A DNA stretch of 38,902 nucleotides from Bacteroidales bacterium (GTDB lineage: Bacteria > Bacteroidota > Bacteroidia > Bacteroidales > P3): assembly GCA_022482545.1 (NCBI GenBank), contig JAKVOZ010000017.1, positions 1 to 38,902 of the forward strand. The letters run 5' to 3'. The notes below the pieces were generated by a model. It did no database searches and was not told where the DNA came from. It worked only from the letters and a program-made list of their open reading frames with translations. Shown here piece after piece: positions 1-8,578 of the stretch; positions within the stretch are counted from its first letter, which is position 1, and each line of letters begins with the position of its first letter. A program made the translations under genes and the position numbers.

Positions 1-21
1 ATAATTAAAGAACTATTATTT

Positions 22-474
22 ATGATATTAATAATTTATTCAATGAATTTATTAGGTCAAAAAAGTTATGATAATTATAAATTAATAATATATCAAGCAG
101 ATAATAATGAAAGTGTTATTGGAGAACCTTGTCAATTTGATGATTATTTTATAAGAATAAATTATAATACAAAAGTGGAATCAATAGATGTTTATTATAT
201 TCAATTGTTTGATAAAATAATTAGAGAAGAGAAAACTGAATTAAAAAGTTCTATTTATAATATAAGATATTTTCAGCCCAAAATAATTATTGATATTATT
301 AAAAATAATAAAATAAAAGAAAGTGTTTCTATTGATTATAATGGTTTTATGAAGATTAATGATGCTATATATTTACCTAATAAAAATTTAATTTTTAATT
401 TAGAACATATGCTTGGTTTTATTAATTTTAATAATTCAATAGATTATGATAAAGATCCTATATTAAAAAAATAA
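22..474 (+). CDS. Hypothetical secreted protein, possibly 5'-truncated
   Basis: I do not recognise this family. The frame is open to the left edge of the window: seven codons (I-I-K-E-L-L-F) precede the ATG at 22. Read together they give a charged, then hydrophobic stretch ending in L-L-G-Q, much like a signal peptide cut before the Gln. The true start may therefore lie upstream of the window; I use 22 as the first ATG. The body is rich in Ile, Asn, Tyr and Asp, with no transmembrane segment after the leader. It is the first of three small unknown genes in the same direction. No function is assigned. Confidence 0.6.
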   Translation: MILIIYSMNLLGQKSYDNYKLIIYQADNNESVIGEPCQFDDYFIRINYNTKVESIDVYYIQLFDKIIREEKTELKSSIYNIRYFQPKIIIDIIKNNKIKESVSIDYNGFMKINDAIYLPNKNLIFNLEHMLGFINFNNSIDYDKDPILKK

Positions 475-586
475 TTTATTAGGTTATTATATTGTGTGAT
501 TTTTCTGATATAAATTATAATAATGGATGTAATAAAAAATATGAATCCAATGGAGAATAATAATAGAAAACAATTATATCAAAGCA

Positions 587-1060
587 ATGATAAACAAAAA
601 GATAATAATTAGTATTATTATAGTTAGTATTTCGTTTACATGTTTATCACAAATAAAAAATAATGTAAATGGAATTATTGATCTGTATAAAGAAGTAGAA
701 GATTTGAATAATGTAGATGAAGATATATATGTTCCTATAGTAAATCTGTTATCTGATAAGGAGTATAAAAAAGAACACAATGGTATTTTTTCTGTTCGAT
801 CTTTTGTTACTCATACATATATTTATATTGTAATAATAGAAAATAATAAAATTGATTTTCTAGAAAAAACAGATAAAGAATATGTGATTGCAAAGATTAA
901 TAATTATTGTAGTAGAAATAACATATCATTAAAAAATAGAGAAAAATATGTAAAGAAATATTTAGAAATAGCTGAGTATAATGAATCTATGTCTACGTCG
1001 ATTGAAAATTCGGGTTTAGAAGAATTTAAAGAATACAGAATTGATTCTTTATTTCATTAA
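587..1060 (+). CDS. Hypothetical secreted protein
   Basis: I do not recognise this 157-residue protein. It begins with two lysines and a hydrophobic stretch (about residues 4-21) ending in C-L-S-Q, which looks like a Sec signal peptide, so export to the periplasm is inferred. The mature part is charged and probably mixed alpha/beta. The start at 587 is preferred because it gives the full signal peptide with the typical M-x-x-K-K opening. The gene lies 112 bp after the preceding small gene and is followed within 5 bp by a dispersed repeat element. Confidence 0.6.
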   Translation: MINKKIIISIIIVSISFTCLSQIKNNVNGIIDLYKEVEDLNNVDEDIYVPIVNLLSDKEYKKEHNGIFSVRSFVTHTYIYIVIIENNKIDFLEKTDKEYVIAKINNYCSRNNISLKNREKYVKKYLEIAEYNESMSTSIENSGLEEFKEYRIDSLFH

Positions 1061-1064
1061 ATAG

Positions 1065-1134
1065 AATAAAGAAGGAATAAAATACATTGCTAATGTACTG
1101 GCAGTACATCGCAAAAAGAAAATAGATGTACTGG
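1065..1134 (+). repeat. Intergenic palindromic repeat element, single 22-bp unit
   Basis: One 22-bp unit at 1088-1109 contains the perfect odd-length palindrome GTACTGGCAGTAC (1095-1107). A half copy, ATGTACTGG, follows at 1126-1134. The 27 bases of left flank from 1065 match the left flank of the four-copy array at 19397 in 22 of 27 positions without gaps. Both right flanks share AAGAAAATAGA. It is therefore a second copy of the same element, differing in unit number. It lies between two hypothetical genes on the same strand. Confidence 0.75.
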
Positions 1135-1208
1135 ATTTCCGTAGTTTGTTTTCTATAATCAAATCAAAATAAAAGAATAATTATTTCTTTTAAATAAAAA
1201 TAAATAAT

Positions 1209-1216
1209 TATCTTTG
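1209..1216 (+). promoter_or_regulatory. Probable -7 promoter box for the gene at 1295
   Basis: TATCTTTG fits the Bacteroidota -7 consensus TAnnTTTG. No good TTTG -33 box is seen 19 bases upstream, so the call is weak. It would give a leader of about 75 bases. Confidence 0.4.
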
Positions 1217-1294
1217 TGGCAAAGAAATATGACCATAGTAAATTGTATGGAAAGATGAGACAAAGTGGTTTAGATAAATAAAAAATATATAAAT

Positions 1295-1726
1295 ATGTTA
1301 AAAAAATATTTATTTCTATTTAAGTATTATTTTTATGGGTGTTCTTATTTTATTAAGAAATATGATAAATTATGGGACGTAGGAGAAACTTATTATGTTT
1401 TTGGAGCGGGACACATTGGAATACTTGTATATGCTTATATAATGGATATAGTTTTCCTTGTAGGTATTATCTTTTTTTATAAAGATATGACTTTTTATCT
1501 TGAAAGTATTTCTATTTATACAAAATATTTATCAGCAATTACTTTTGTATTATCTATATTATATTTTAAATATAAGAATAGACATGAAAAAATATATAAT
1601 GAAGTGAAATCTTTAAAAGGCAAAAAAAAGAAGATATATAAAATATTAAATATAATACATGTACTAGTTATTTATGTGTTGCTTTTTTTATTATTAACAA
1701 TTGTAAGAAATTTAAGATCGCAATAA
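1295..1726 (+). CDS. Hypothetical small membrane protein
   Basis: This 143-residue protein is not recognised. It has about three hydrophobic segments: roughly residues 48-61, 78-91 and 118-134, the first preceded by a weaker one. A Lys-rich linker (K-G-K-K-K-K-I) lies between the last two, placing that loop in the cytoplasm. Aromatic and Lys-rich residues at the N terminus suggest a membrane-surface helix. It is followed by a 299-bp gap before panB, so it is probably a single transcription unit. No function can be assigned. Confidence 0.55.
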   Translation: MLKKYLFLFKYYFYGCSYFIKKYDKLWDVGETYYVFGAGHIGILVYAYIMDIVFLVGIIFFYKDMTFYLESISIYTKYLSAITFVLSILYFKYKNRHEKIYNEVKSLKGKKKKIYKILNIIHVLVIYVLLFLLLTIVRNLRSQ

Positions 1727-1891
1727 TGTATAATATTTTGTAAAAGTTTATTTTAACGTGAGTTAAATGTAATACATATTGATAACAAATGTATTGTGAT
1801 TTTATAGTTAAATTCTTTATCTATTCTTCTCAATAATTACTTTTAATCTTTTTATTTATATATAAAAGATATTATGGAGTGTTAAAACTCT

Positions 1892-1919
1892 TTGATAAAT
1901 GCTGGACAATGTTTATCAA
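1892..1919. repeat. Inverted repeat in the gap before panB
   Basis: TTGATAAA and TTTATCAA form an 8-bp inverted repeat with a 12-base loop. No T run follows, so it is not a good terminator. An operator or a chance match in AT-rich DNA are both possible. The rest of 1727-2025 holds only the panB promoter and nothing else that I can identify. Confidence 0.3.
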
Positions 1920-1992
1920 TTACTTATAAGTATTTTCTTGTATAGAATTTACGTTATAATAATGTTAATTGCTTGTTTTAAATAAAAAGTTG

Positions 1993-2000
1993 TATCTTTG
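1993..2000 (+). promoter_or_regulatory. -7 promoter box of panB
   Basis: TATCTTTG followed by C matches TAnnTTTG, 25 bases before the panB ATG. A TTG lies at 1973-1975, with a slightly short spacing of 17 bases. Confidence 0.6.
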
Positions 2001-2025
2001 CGAGATAAAATAATATAAGAAAATT

Positions 2026-2847
2026 ATGTCAATAGCGAATCAAATAAATGATAAACAAGTAACAGTACATACGCTTGAGAATATGGCTCTCAAAGGAGAA
2101 AAGATATCTATGATAACAGCGTATGATTATTCTATGGCAAAACTTGTAGATAGTGCAAATATTGACGTAATATTAGTTGGCGATAGTGCTGCTAATGTTA
2201 TGGCTGGTTATCAAACTACTCTTCCAATAACATTAAACGAAATGATTTATCATGCTGCTTCTGTTGTTAGAGGAACAAAAAGAGCGTTGGTTGTAGTAGA
2301 TATGCCTTTTGGAACATATCAAGGAAATAGTAAAGAAGCATTAAATTCTGCTGTACGAATTATGAAAGAAACAGCAGCAAATGCAGTTAAACTTGAAGGA
2401 GGACAAGAGATATTAGAAAGTATTTCACGTATTTTGTCTGCTGGTATTCCTGTTATGGGACATCTTGGACTAACGCCACAGTCAATAAATAAGTTTGGCA
2501 CTTATGCAGTTAGAGCAACTACGACAAGCGAGGCAGATAAAATAATTGCAGATGCTCATGCTTTAGAAGATGCAGGTTGTTTTGCCTTAGTGTTAGAAAA
2601 AATACCAGCATCATTAGCACAAAAAGTTGCCCAAGAACTTACAATACCAGTTATTGGAATAGGAGCAGGAGGATATGTTGATGGACAAGTACTTGTTTTA
2701 CATGATATGCTTGGAATAACGCAAGAATTCTCTCCACGTTTTCTTAGACGTTATCTGTCTTTGGGTGATGAAATAAAAAGTGCTGTTCAACAATATGTTT
2801 CAGATGTTAAAACTTCTGATTTTCCTAATGAAAAAGAACAATATTAA
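2026..2847 (+). CDS. panB: 3-methyl-2-oxobutanoate hydroxymethyltransferase
   Basis: PanB transfers a hydroxymethyl group from 5,10-methylenetetrahydrofolate to 2-oxoisovalerate, giving ketopantoate, the first committed step of pantothenate and CoA synthesis in the cytoplasm. The 273-residue length and TIM-barrel motifs are typical. Visible are V-G-D-S (Asp53), V-V-D-M-P-F (Asp92), K-L-E-G-G (Lys122, Glu124), G-H-L-G-L-T-P-Q (145-152) and Glu191; they correspond to the magnesium ligands and active-site residues of the E. coli enzyme. A consensus promoter lies just upstream. The gene is convergent with hddC, only 11 bp away, with no obvious terminator between. panC and panD are not in the window. 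Confidence 0.97.
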   Translation: MSIANQINDKQVTVHTLENMALKGEKISMITAYDYSMAKLVDSANIDVILVGDSAANVMAGYQTTLPITLNEMIYHAASVVRGTKRALVVVDMPFGTYQGNSKEALNSAVRIMKETAANAVKLEGGQEILESISRILSAGIPVMGHLGLTPQSINKFGTYAVRATTTSEADKIIADAHALEDAGCFALVLEKIPASLAQKVAQELTIPVIGIGAGGYVDGQVLVLHDMLGITQEFSPRFLRRYLSLGDEIKSAVQQYVSDVKTSDFPNEKEQY

Positions 2848-2858
2848 TAATAGTTGTA

Positions 2859-3560
2859 TTAAAATATTGTCTTAAAATCTTCATTGGCTTTTTCATAATC
2901 TTGCACAATACCAATATCTATGAAATAACTATTGAAAACAAAACCATAAATAACATTATCATTTACTTTCTTTTCTAAGAAATCTTTTTCAAAAGAAAAC
3001 TTCTTGGCAAAAGAAAGTAAATTTGTTTTATTCTTATCAATTAAATACACTCCACCATTAATCAAGCCTTCTTTACAAAAACATTTTTCTTTAAAAGCAG
3101 TTACTATATTATTGTTTATTTCAACTTTGCCATATCTATCGAAATCATACATCTGTTTTAATGCTATAGAAACGTTTGCTTTTGTTTGAGAGTGATAAGA
3201 ATAAAAAACATCAATATCAATATCAAAGAAAGTATCACCATTAAGGATTAAAACATCATTGCTTAAAGTTTTTGTTAATGCTAATTTAATTCCACCTCCA
3301 GTCAAAAGAGGTTCTTTTTCTACAACATAATCAATATTAAAAGAATAATTGTTTATATTGTCTTTAAGCCAAGAAATAACAAAATCACTTTTATATCCCA
3401 AAGAAAGAATAACATTATTTATTAATTTAAATTTATTAAGGTAGAAAAAAAGATAACCAAGAAAAGGCTTGTTATTTACATTTGCCATACATTTAGGTCT
3501 ATCATTTACAACACTTGAAAGTCTTGTTCCTAAACCTCCTGCTAAAATTATAACGTCCAT
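2859..3560 (-). CDS. hddC: Heptose-1-phosphate guanylyltransferase-like nucleotidyltransferase
   Basis: This 233-residue sugar-phosphate nucleotidyltransferase has an N-terminal L-A-G-G-L-G-T-R-L nucleotide-binding loop (about residues 6-14), a following R-P-K-C-M segment and a metal-binding L-N-G-D motif near residue 107. By itself it could be any member of the NTP_transferase family. The call as HddC, which makes GDP-D-glycero-alpha-D-manno-heptose, rests on the adjacent hddA-type kinase 24 bp upstream. The pair acts in the GDP-heptose pathway described for S-layer glycans; gmhA and gmhB, needed for the other steps, are not in the window. It is the last gene of the minus-strand envelope group. 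Confidence 0.82.
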   Translation of the reverse strand: MDVIILAGGLGTRLSSVVNDRPKCMANVNNKPFLGYLFFYLNKFKLINNVILSLGYKSDFVISWLKDNINNYSFNIDYVVEKEPLLTGGGIKLALTKTLSNDVLILNGDTFFDIDIDVFYSYHSQTKANVSIALKQMYDFDRYGKVEINNNIVTAFKEKCFCKEGLINGGVYLIDKNKTNLLSFAKKFSFEKDFLEKKVNDNVIYGFVFNSYFIDIGIVQDYEKANEDFKTIF

Positions 3561-3584
3561 AATAATTTATGTTTTCTTTCATTG

Positions 3585-4610
3585 TTAATAAATAGTCCAG
3601 CCATGAGTACCTTCATCGTTAAATTGAAAAGGAATAATATCGCCAGGTAATTGTTTTAAGGCACTACTTAGTTGGTATTTGTTTTTAGGATCAACAACAA
3701 GAGTTATAAATCCACCACCACCAGCACCAGAAACTTTTCCTGCAATAGCACCAGAAGAGTAAGCAAGAGAAAGAACTTGTTCTATCATTGGATTGGAAAT
3801 GGAAGAAGCAAGTTGTTTTTTATCTTCCCAAGCATCTCTAAGTATTGAGGCAAAACCATTAATATCGCCAACTAATAAACAACGTTTCATATCTATTGCA
3901 CTTTGTTTTATCTTATGTAAAGATTCTATTGTAGTTGTGTTACCTTTTTGTGTGTTGTTTTTTTGTTCATTAATAATCTTTGCAGAAGAACGTGATGCAC
4001 CTGTATAATATAATAACATTGAAGATTCTAATTCATCAACAATCCAACGTTTCATTTTTAATGGATTGACAATAACCATATCGTTTTTCAAAAATTCCAT
4101 AAAATTAAAACCACCAAAAGCCGCAGCATATTGGTCTTGTTTGCCACCAGAGAGATTTAAATCTAATCTTTCTATCTCATAAGCCAAACGAGCAAGTTCA
4201 TAATCACCCATTGGTAGTTTTTTCCATTCAATAAATGCCTTTAAAATACAGACAACCATTGTAGAAGAAGAACCTAACCCACTACCAGCAGGCGCATCTG
4301 AATATGTGATTATTCTAAACGACATTGCATCAAGATTATAATCTTTCACAATTCTATTATATACGCCTTTATGCAAATCATTTGTTCCATTAATTGGCAA
4401 GGATTTGCTCTTAGGAAAAACTTCTCTTTTGTTTAAATCGGCAGCAATGATTTCTATCTTATCATCATTAGTTTCTTCTATTGTACAATAAGCATAAAGA
4501 TTAATTGTGGCATTTAGTACTAATCCACCATAAGTATCACTATAAGGAGAAACGTCAGTTCCTCCGCCAGCAAGTCCAAGTCTTAAAGGTGCTTTGCTTC
4601 TTATTATCAT
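3585..4610 (-). CDS. hddA: D-glycero-alpha-D-manno-heptose-7-phosphate kinase (GHMP kinase)
   Basis: HddA phosphorylates heptose 7-phosphate at C1 in GDP-heptose synthesis. The protein opens with the typical M-I-I-R-S-K-A-P-L-R-L-G-L-A-G-G-G-T-D-V, has the GHMP ATP loop P-A-G-S-G-L-G-S-S-S and the C-terminal S-G-A-G-G-G-G-F motif. The frame extends 19 codons further upstream, to 4667, but family start conservation and a promoter-like TTACTTTG inside that extension favour 4610, giving 341 residues. It lies 24 bp before hddC and 79 bp after a glycosyltransferase gene, so it may be co-transcribed or have its own start. In older annotations this family is sometimes called a dehydrogenase. Confidence 0.9.
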   Translation of the reverse strand: MIIRSKAPLRLGLAGGGTDVSPYSDTYGGLVLNATINLYAYCTIEETNDDKIEIIAADLNKREVFPKSKSLPINGTNDLHKGVYNRIVKDYNLDAMSFRIITYSDAPAGSGLGSSSTMVVCILKAFIEWKKLPMGDYELARLAYEIERLDLNLSGGKQDQYAAAFGGFNFMEFLKNDMVIVNPLKMKRWIVDELESSMLLYYTGASRSSAKIINEQKNNTQKGNTTTIESLHKIKQSAIDMKRCLLVGDINGFASILRDAWEDKKQLASSISNPMIEQVLSLAYSSGAIAGKVSGAGGGGFITLVVDPKNKYQLSSALKQLPGDIIPFQFNDEGTHGWTIY

Positions 4611-4689
4611 TCTGTATTGTTTTTGTTCTTTAATTCTTTGCAAAGTAACACAAAAAAAATAAGACAAAGAAATAAAAAATGGGAAAAAT

Positions 4690-5865
4690 TTAAGACTTTG
4701 TTAGTTGTTGAAAAATAAGATATAGTTTCTCTGTTGAGTTAATCCAAGAAAAATTATTTCTAACATATTCTTTACCATTCATACTAAGAGTTGAGTAGAG
4801 ATGAGAATCATTTAATAAAGATAAGATACAAGAGGCAAGTTCTTCTTTATTATTTCCAATAAGAATATCTTTATTGTTTTGAGCCATGAGAGATTTGTTG
4901 GCAAGGGAAGTTGTGATAGAAGGTAAGTTCATTGCCATTGCCTCTAAAAGTTTGTTTTGCAAACCTGTTCCTATTTGCATGGGAGCAATAAATATTTTGC
5001 TTTTAGCATAATATTCTTTCATATCATTTACCCAACCAGTAACAATAACATTCTTGTTTTCAAGGTTTGTTACTTCTTTTTTTGGATTGCTTCCACAAAT
5101 AACAACTTTGATATTTGGTTTATCTTTCCAAACAATGGGCATAATATCTTTAACAAGAAAGTTTGCTGCTAAAACATTTGGAGCATAAGACATATTGCCA
5201 GAGAAAATAATATCATATTCTTTTTCTTGCTCGTAGTTATAGTTAATAAAACTATTATCAACACCATTGGTTATTATTTCTATCTCATTTTTTCTTTCAC
5301 TTTGTATGCCATCTCTATCATTAGATGCAATAATAGTGCATTTAGAAAAAATGTTAAACATAAGATTTTCGTATTTTGTTAAACGTTTTGCTTCTAAATG
5401 AAAGATGTATTTGAATAGACCTTTGCTTACATTGCTTCTTCGCTCCATATTCAAAGATAAACAATCTTGAAAATCTAATACTTTAATTCCTTGAATACTT
5501 TTTGCATATTCTGCTGTTCTAACGAATTGAAAATATGATATTTTAGGATTAATATTATTGTAAAAATCTTCAAAAGATTTTATGATTCTCTTTTTAGTAT
5601 AAAAAGCAACTTGCAAAGGGAGAGAAGAAAATATTGCTTTAAAGACAGAAAATATGCTACTAAATAAAGAAATGTTTTCTACTTTTATTTCCTTGCAATA
5701 ATTTTTTAATATATTTAGACCTTGTTTATTTGCTTTTTTATTATTTAAACAGAAAAGATATATATCATTATTTTTTGATAGTTCTTTTATTTGATAAAAA
5801 GCCCTCAATTTATCTCCCTTGTTTAGTGGATAAGGTATGCGAGAAAGACAAACAATTATTTTCAT
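4690..5865 (-). CDS. GT4-type glycosyltransferase
   Basis: This 391-residue protein has the two-domain GT-B layout. The N terminus reads S-R-I-P-Y-P-L-N-K-G-D-K-L-R-A, the glycine-containing acceptor-side loop of family 4 enzymes. The C-terminal half has G-T-G-L-Q-N-K-L-L-E-A-M (near residue 300), the E-x7-E-like nucleotide-sugar region. It resembles sugar transferases of the PEP-CTERM/EpsH-associated type, but donor and acceptor cannot be read from sequence. It is 9 bp downstream of another GT4 gene and upstream of hddA, which suggests heptose or a related sugar may be among the substrates. That is inference from context. It probably acts on the cytoplasmic face of the inner membrane. Confidence 0.88.
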   Translation of the reverse strand: MKIIVCLSRIPYPLNKGDKLRAFYQIKELSKNNDIYLFCLNNKKANKQGLNILKNYCKEIKVENISLFSSIFSVFKAIFSSLPLQVAFYTKKRIIKSFEDFYNNINPKISYFQFVRTAEYAKSIQGIKVLDFQDCLSLNMERRSNVSKGLFKYIFHLEAKRLTKYENLMFNIFSKCTIIASNDRDGIQSERKNEIEIITNGVDNSFINYNYEQEKEYDIIFSGNMSYAPNVLAANFLVKDIMPIVWKDKPNIKVVICGSNPKKEVTNLENKNVIVTGWVNDMKEYYAKSKIFIAPMQIGTGLQNKLLEAMAMNLPSITTSLANKSLMAQNNKDILIGNNKEELASCILSLLNDSHLYSTLSMNGKEYVRNNFSWINSTEKLYLIFQQLTKS

Positions 5866-5874
5866 ATCTTTTCT

Positions 5875-7074
5875 TTATTGTAATAAATTATTATAATGAT
5901 TAATTAATTCTTTTGCAATTTTGTTTATATTATATTTAGTATGTATAAGTTCATAAGCATTATTTCCTATGGTTGTTAAAAGTTCTTTATCATTAACAAG
6001 CCTTTCTATGGCAAGAGCAAATTCGTTAGCAGTGTTAGCGATTATTATATTTTTACCATCTTCATACATTATGCCTTCTGCAGCAATACTTGTTGCAATA
6101 ATAGGTTTGCCAATACTCATTGCCTCTAATATTTTTATTCTTATTCCGCTACCTGATAATAAAGGTACAACCATAATTTCTTTACTGCACATAAAATGAA
6201 TACTATCATCAACTTCTCCGACAATATTAACACCTTCCCATTGTTTGTTAGTTATCCATAATGGCATATTACGCCCTGCAAAATATGCTTTAACTTGTGG
6301 AGTCTTTTCATGAATTTTTTGCCAAACGTTATCAAGAAACCATTTAATTCCTTGTTCGTTAGGAAAATAATTCATACTGCCAATATGAAAGATAGTATTT
6401 TCTTGTGGCAAAATATTAGATATTTTTTCTGTTGAATCAAATCCTATAGGTAATCCAATACAAAGACGCCTGCATCCATTATCTTTAAAATATTGTGCAT
6501 CAATATCTGTTGTTGGAAAAATAGCATCAAAATCATTTATGTGTTCAAGTTCATAAACTTTTAATGCTAAGGCAGTCTTTTTTAAGTACCATTTCTTGAA
6601 TATGTTTTTAGTGCTTTTATAAATCCTTTCCCAAATAAGATGTTCAACATTAGGACAATGAAAGGTAATTTTACTGTTTTTTGAAAATTTTCTAATAATA
6701 GGAATATAAGGAACAAGCATAAGAGATTCTAATTGAATGATATCAAAATCATTTTCAAGAAGTGTTTTCTTTAAAAGTTGTTTCATTTTATTAGAAATAA
6801 ATCTTTTAACTACATAACTTTCTCCTAAAAGAAGGCATACAAGAGCATCACTTATGTGAGGTTTTAAATCAACAAAAACACCTTCAATTTGAGTTTTGTC
6901 TATGTAAGAGGCTGGTAAGGAATTTTTATCAAATGGATTTTTGTAAGAATAAAAAGTAAGTATTTTTACAGATACATTATTATTAATTAATCCTTCTGAA
7001 ATACTATTCATTCCTATTGTTCCACCATCAACAGCAGGATATGGCGGTTTATAGCAAAATTGTAATATTTTCAT
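5875..7074 (-). CDS. GT4-type glycosyltransferase
   Basis: The protein has 399 residues and a GT-B fold. The N-terminal C-Y-K-P-P-Y-P-A-V-D-G-G-T segment is the donor/acceptor loop, and the C-terminal G-S-G-I-R-I-K-I-L-E-A-M motif (about 307-318) carries the catalytic-type Glu. Its start codon overlaps the stop of the lptF/G-like gene by four bases, so the two are translationally coupled. It and the next glycosyltransferase are related but clearly different in sequence, so they probably add different sugars or linkages of one glycan. The acceptor is unknown; lipopolysaccharide core or a protein-linked glycan are both possible. Confidence 0.88.
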   Translation of the reverse strand: MKILQFCYKPPYPAVDGGTIGMNSISEGLINNNVSVKILTFYSYKNPFDKNSLPASYIDKTQIEGVFVDLKPHISDALVCLLLGESYVVKRFISNKMKQLLKKTLLENDFDIIQLESLMLVPYIPIIRKFSKNSKITFHCPNVEHLIWERIYKSTKNIFKKWYLKKTALALKVYELEHINDFDAIFPTTDIDAQYFKDNGCRRLCIGLPIGFDSTEKISNILPQENTIFHIGSMNYFPNEQGIKWFLDNVWQKIHEKTPQVKAYFAGRNMPLWITNKQWEGVNIVGEVDDSIHFMCSKEIMVVPLLSGSGIRIKILEAMSIGKPIIATSIAAEGIMYEDGKNIIIANTANEFALAIERLVNDKELLTTIGNNAYELIHTKYNINKIAKELINHYNNLLQ

Positions 7075-8498
7075 TTCTTTGATTTTGTTATTTCTTTGAT
7101 TTTGTTTAATAATATATTTATTTTTCTAATCCATATTTCTCCACTAAACATTTTTGCGTCAGAAGTTGCTTTAAGAGTTAAGAACAATCCAATAGGAAGA
7201 AATATTAAGGAAGAAAGCCACATGCCAAATAATGTAGAAATGCTACCACTTCTTGCAGACATTTCTCCAAGAGTTCCTATCATATAATATATTATGAATG
7301 CAATTATACTAACAACAACAGGTAAACCAAGCCCACCTTTTCTTATTATTGCTCCAAGAGGTGCTCCAATAAAAAATAAAATAAAACAAGCAGCAGAAAG
7401 AGTAAATTTGCGATAGAATTCTATTTCATGCCTGCGAATGAGCTCACTATCAACTTTGTTCTTGCTTTGTAAATAAACATAATCACTACTATTTTGATTT
7501 GAAATCAATTTAGATACTTTATCTACCGTTTGTTTATTTTCAAGACTAAGATTCTTGTAGTCGTTATAGAAATTATATGTTATATTGTTGTTTTGATTTG
7601 ATTTAGGAAAAGGATTAGAATTGAGATAAATATTATTAATAATAGATTGATTAAAAAGTTTGTTTTCATTATTTAATGCGTTCATATTAGTTCTTAGTTG
7701 AGATAAATTCAAGACTCTGAAATCTGTTTTGTAACGGTCTTTGTCAACTTTTTGTATTGAGAAATCACTAACATCAAAACGAATGACTTGTTCTTTGAAA
7801 TCAATGCGAGTTAATGGTCTTTTAAAATAATCTCCTCCTTCTATTGATTCATTAAAACTTTCGCCACTAAATAATCTAAATATTAAAGTGTTTCCATTAT
7901 CGGTTGAATACATTAAACCACTATCAGACTTTGTTACACTTATATTTCCTTGGTCTTTGCTATGGTCGTAAATGATAATGTTCTTTAAACTTTTTCCATC
8001 TTTTGCTTTTGCTCCAATACGAATAACATACGAATTTATATCATAATAGAACTCATTAGGACGTATATTAAGAGCAGGTTTTTTTGTTTTAATCTCATAA
8101 ACCATAAGTTTAACTTTCATATTAGCATCTGGCATTATGTTGTTAGAGAAATAAAAAGCCACAATAGACAATAAGAAAGAGACAATGATTAATGGACGTA
8201 ATATTCTCCAAAGAGATATGCCTGCACTTTTCATAGAAACAAGTTCATATCTTTCTCCAAAATTGCCCATGGTCATAATAGATGCTAAAAGTATTGAAAG
8301 AGGCAATGCCATAGGAACAAGAGTTGCGCAAGCATAGCAAAGAAGTTTAAAGATAGTGAAAGCATCTAATCCTTTGCCAACTAAAACAACTATCTTAGCC
8401 CAAAGAAATTGTAATAAAAGAACAAACATTGAGATGGAAAACGTTAATCCCAATGGTCCTAAATATGACTTCAATATTAGTTTATCAAGTTTCTTCAA
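7071..8498 (-). CDS. LptF/LptG-family permease (YjgP/YjgQ)
   Basis: LptF and LptG form the inner-membrane part of the ABC exporter that moves lipopolysaccharide from the inner membrane to the periplasmic bridge. The protein has 475 residues: three hydrophobic segments in the first 125 residues, a long periplasmic region of about 240 residues with beta-rich and Asn-rich parts, and three more hydrophobic segments after about residue 365. P-L-G-A-I-I-R-K-G-G-L-G near the fifth segment is typical. The start codon is TTG at 8498, since no ATG lies upstream in frame before a TGA. Whether it is LptF or LptG cannot be decided here. It leads the minus-strand envelope group. Confidence 0.9.
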   Translation of the reverse strand: MKKLDKLILKSYLGPLGLTFSISMFVLLLQFLWAKIVVLVGKGLDAFTIFKLLCYACATLVPMALPLSILLASIMTMGNFGERYELVSMKSAGISLWRILRPLIIVSFLLSIVAFYFSNNIMPDANMKVKLMVYEIKTKKPALNIRPNEFYYDINSYVIRIGAKAKDGKSLKNIIIYDHSKDQGNISVTKSDSGLMYSTDNGNTLIFRLFSGESFNESIEGGDYFKRPLTRIDFKEQVIRFDVSDFSIQKVDKDRYKTDFRVLNLSQLRTNMNALNNENKLFNQSIINNIYLNSNPFPKSNQNNNITYNFYNDYKNLSLENKQTVDKVSKLISNQNSSDYVYLQSKNKVDSELIRRHEIEFYRKFTLSAACFILFFIGAPLGAIIRKGGLGLPVVVSIIAFIIYYMIGTLGEMSARSGSISTLFGMWLSSLIFLPIGLFLTLKATSDAKMFSGEIWIRKINILLNKIKEITKSKK

Positions 8499-8543
8499 AA
8501 TGCTTTTTATTCAATTATTTTACAAAATTACAATTTTTATTCT

Positions 8544-8551
8544 TATTTTTG
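8544..8551 (+). promoter_or_regulatory. -7 promoter box for DPP III
   Basis: TATTTTTG followed by C matches TAnnTTTG in the 80-bp divergent gap between the lptF/G-like gene and DPP III. It would leave a leader of about 25 bases before the ATG at 8579, and it lies inside the frame that a longer upstream start would need, supporting the shorter gene. Confidence 0.6.
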
Positions 8552-8578
8552 CCATTAAATAATAAAAGAAAACATAAA

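Noticed and set aside
541-612. A 23-codon frame overlapping the start of the gene at 587
   Set aside because: Very Asn/Gln-rich, in another frame, with no sign of translation or conservation.
4611-4667. A 19-codon extension of HddA
   Set aside because: The family begins at M-I-I-R, and the extension contains a promoter-like TTACTTTG.
8429-8578. A 50-codon extension of DPP III
   Set aside because: It overlaps the lptF/G-like gene on the other strand and the DPP III promoter, and has no family similarity.
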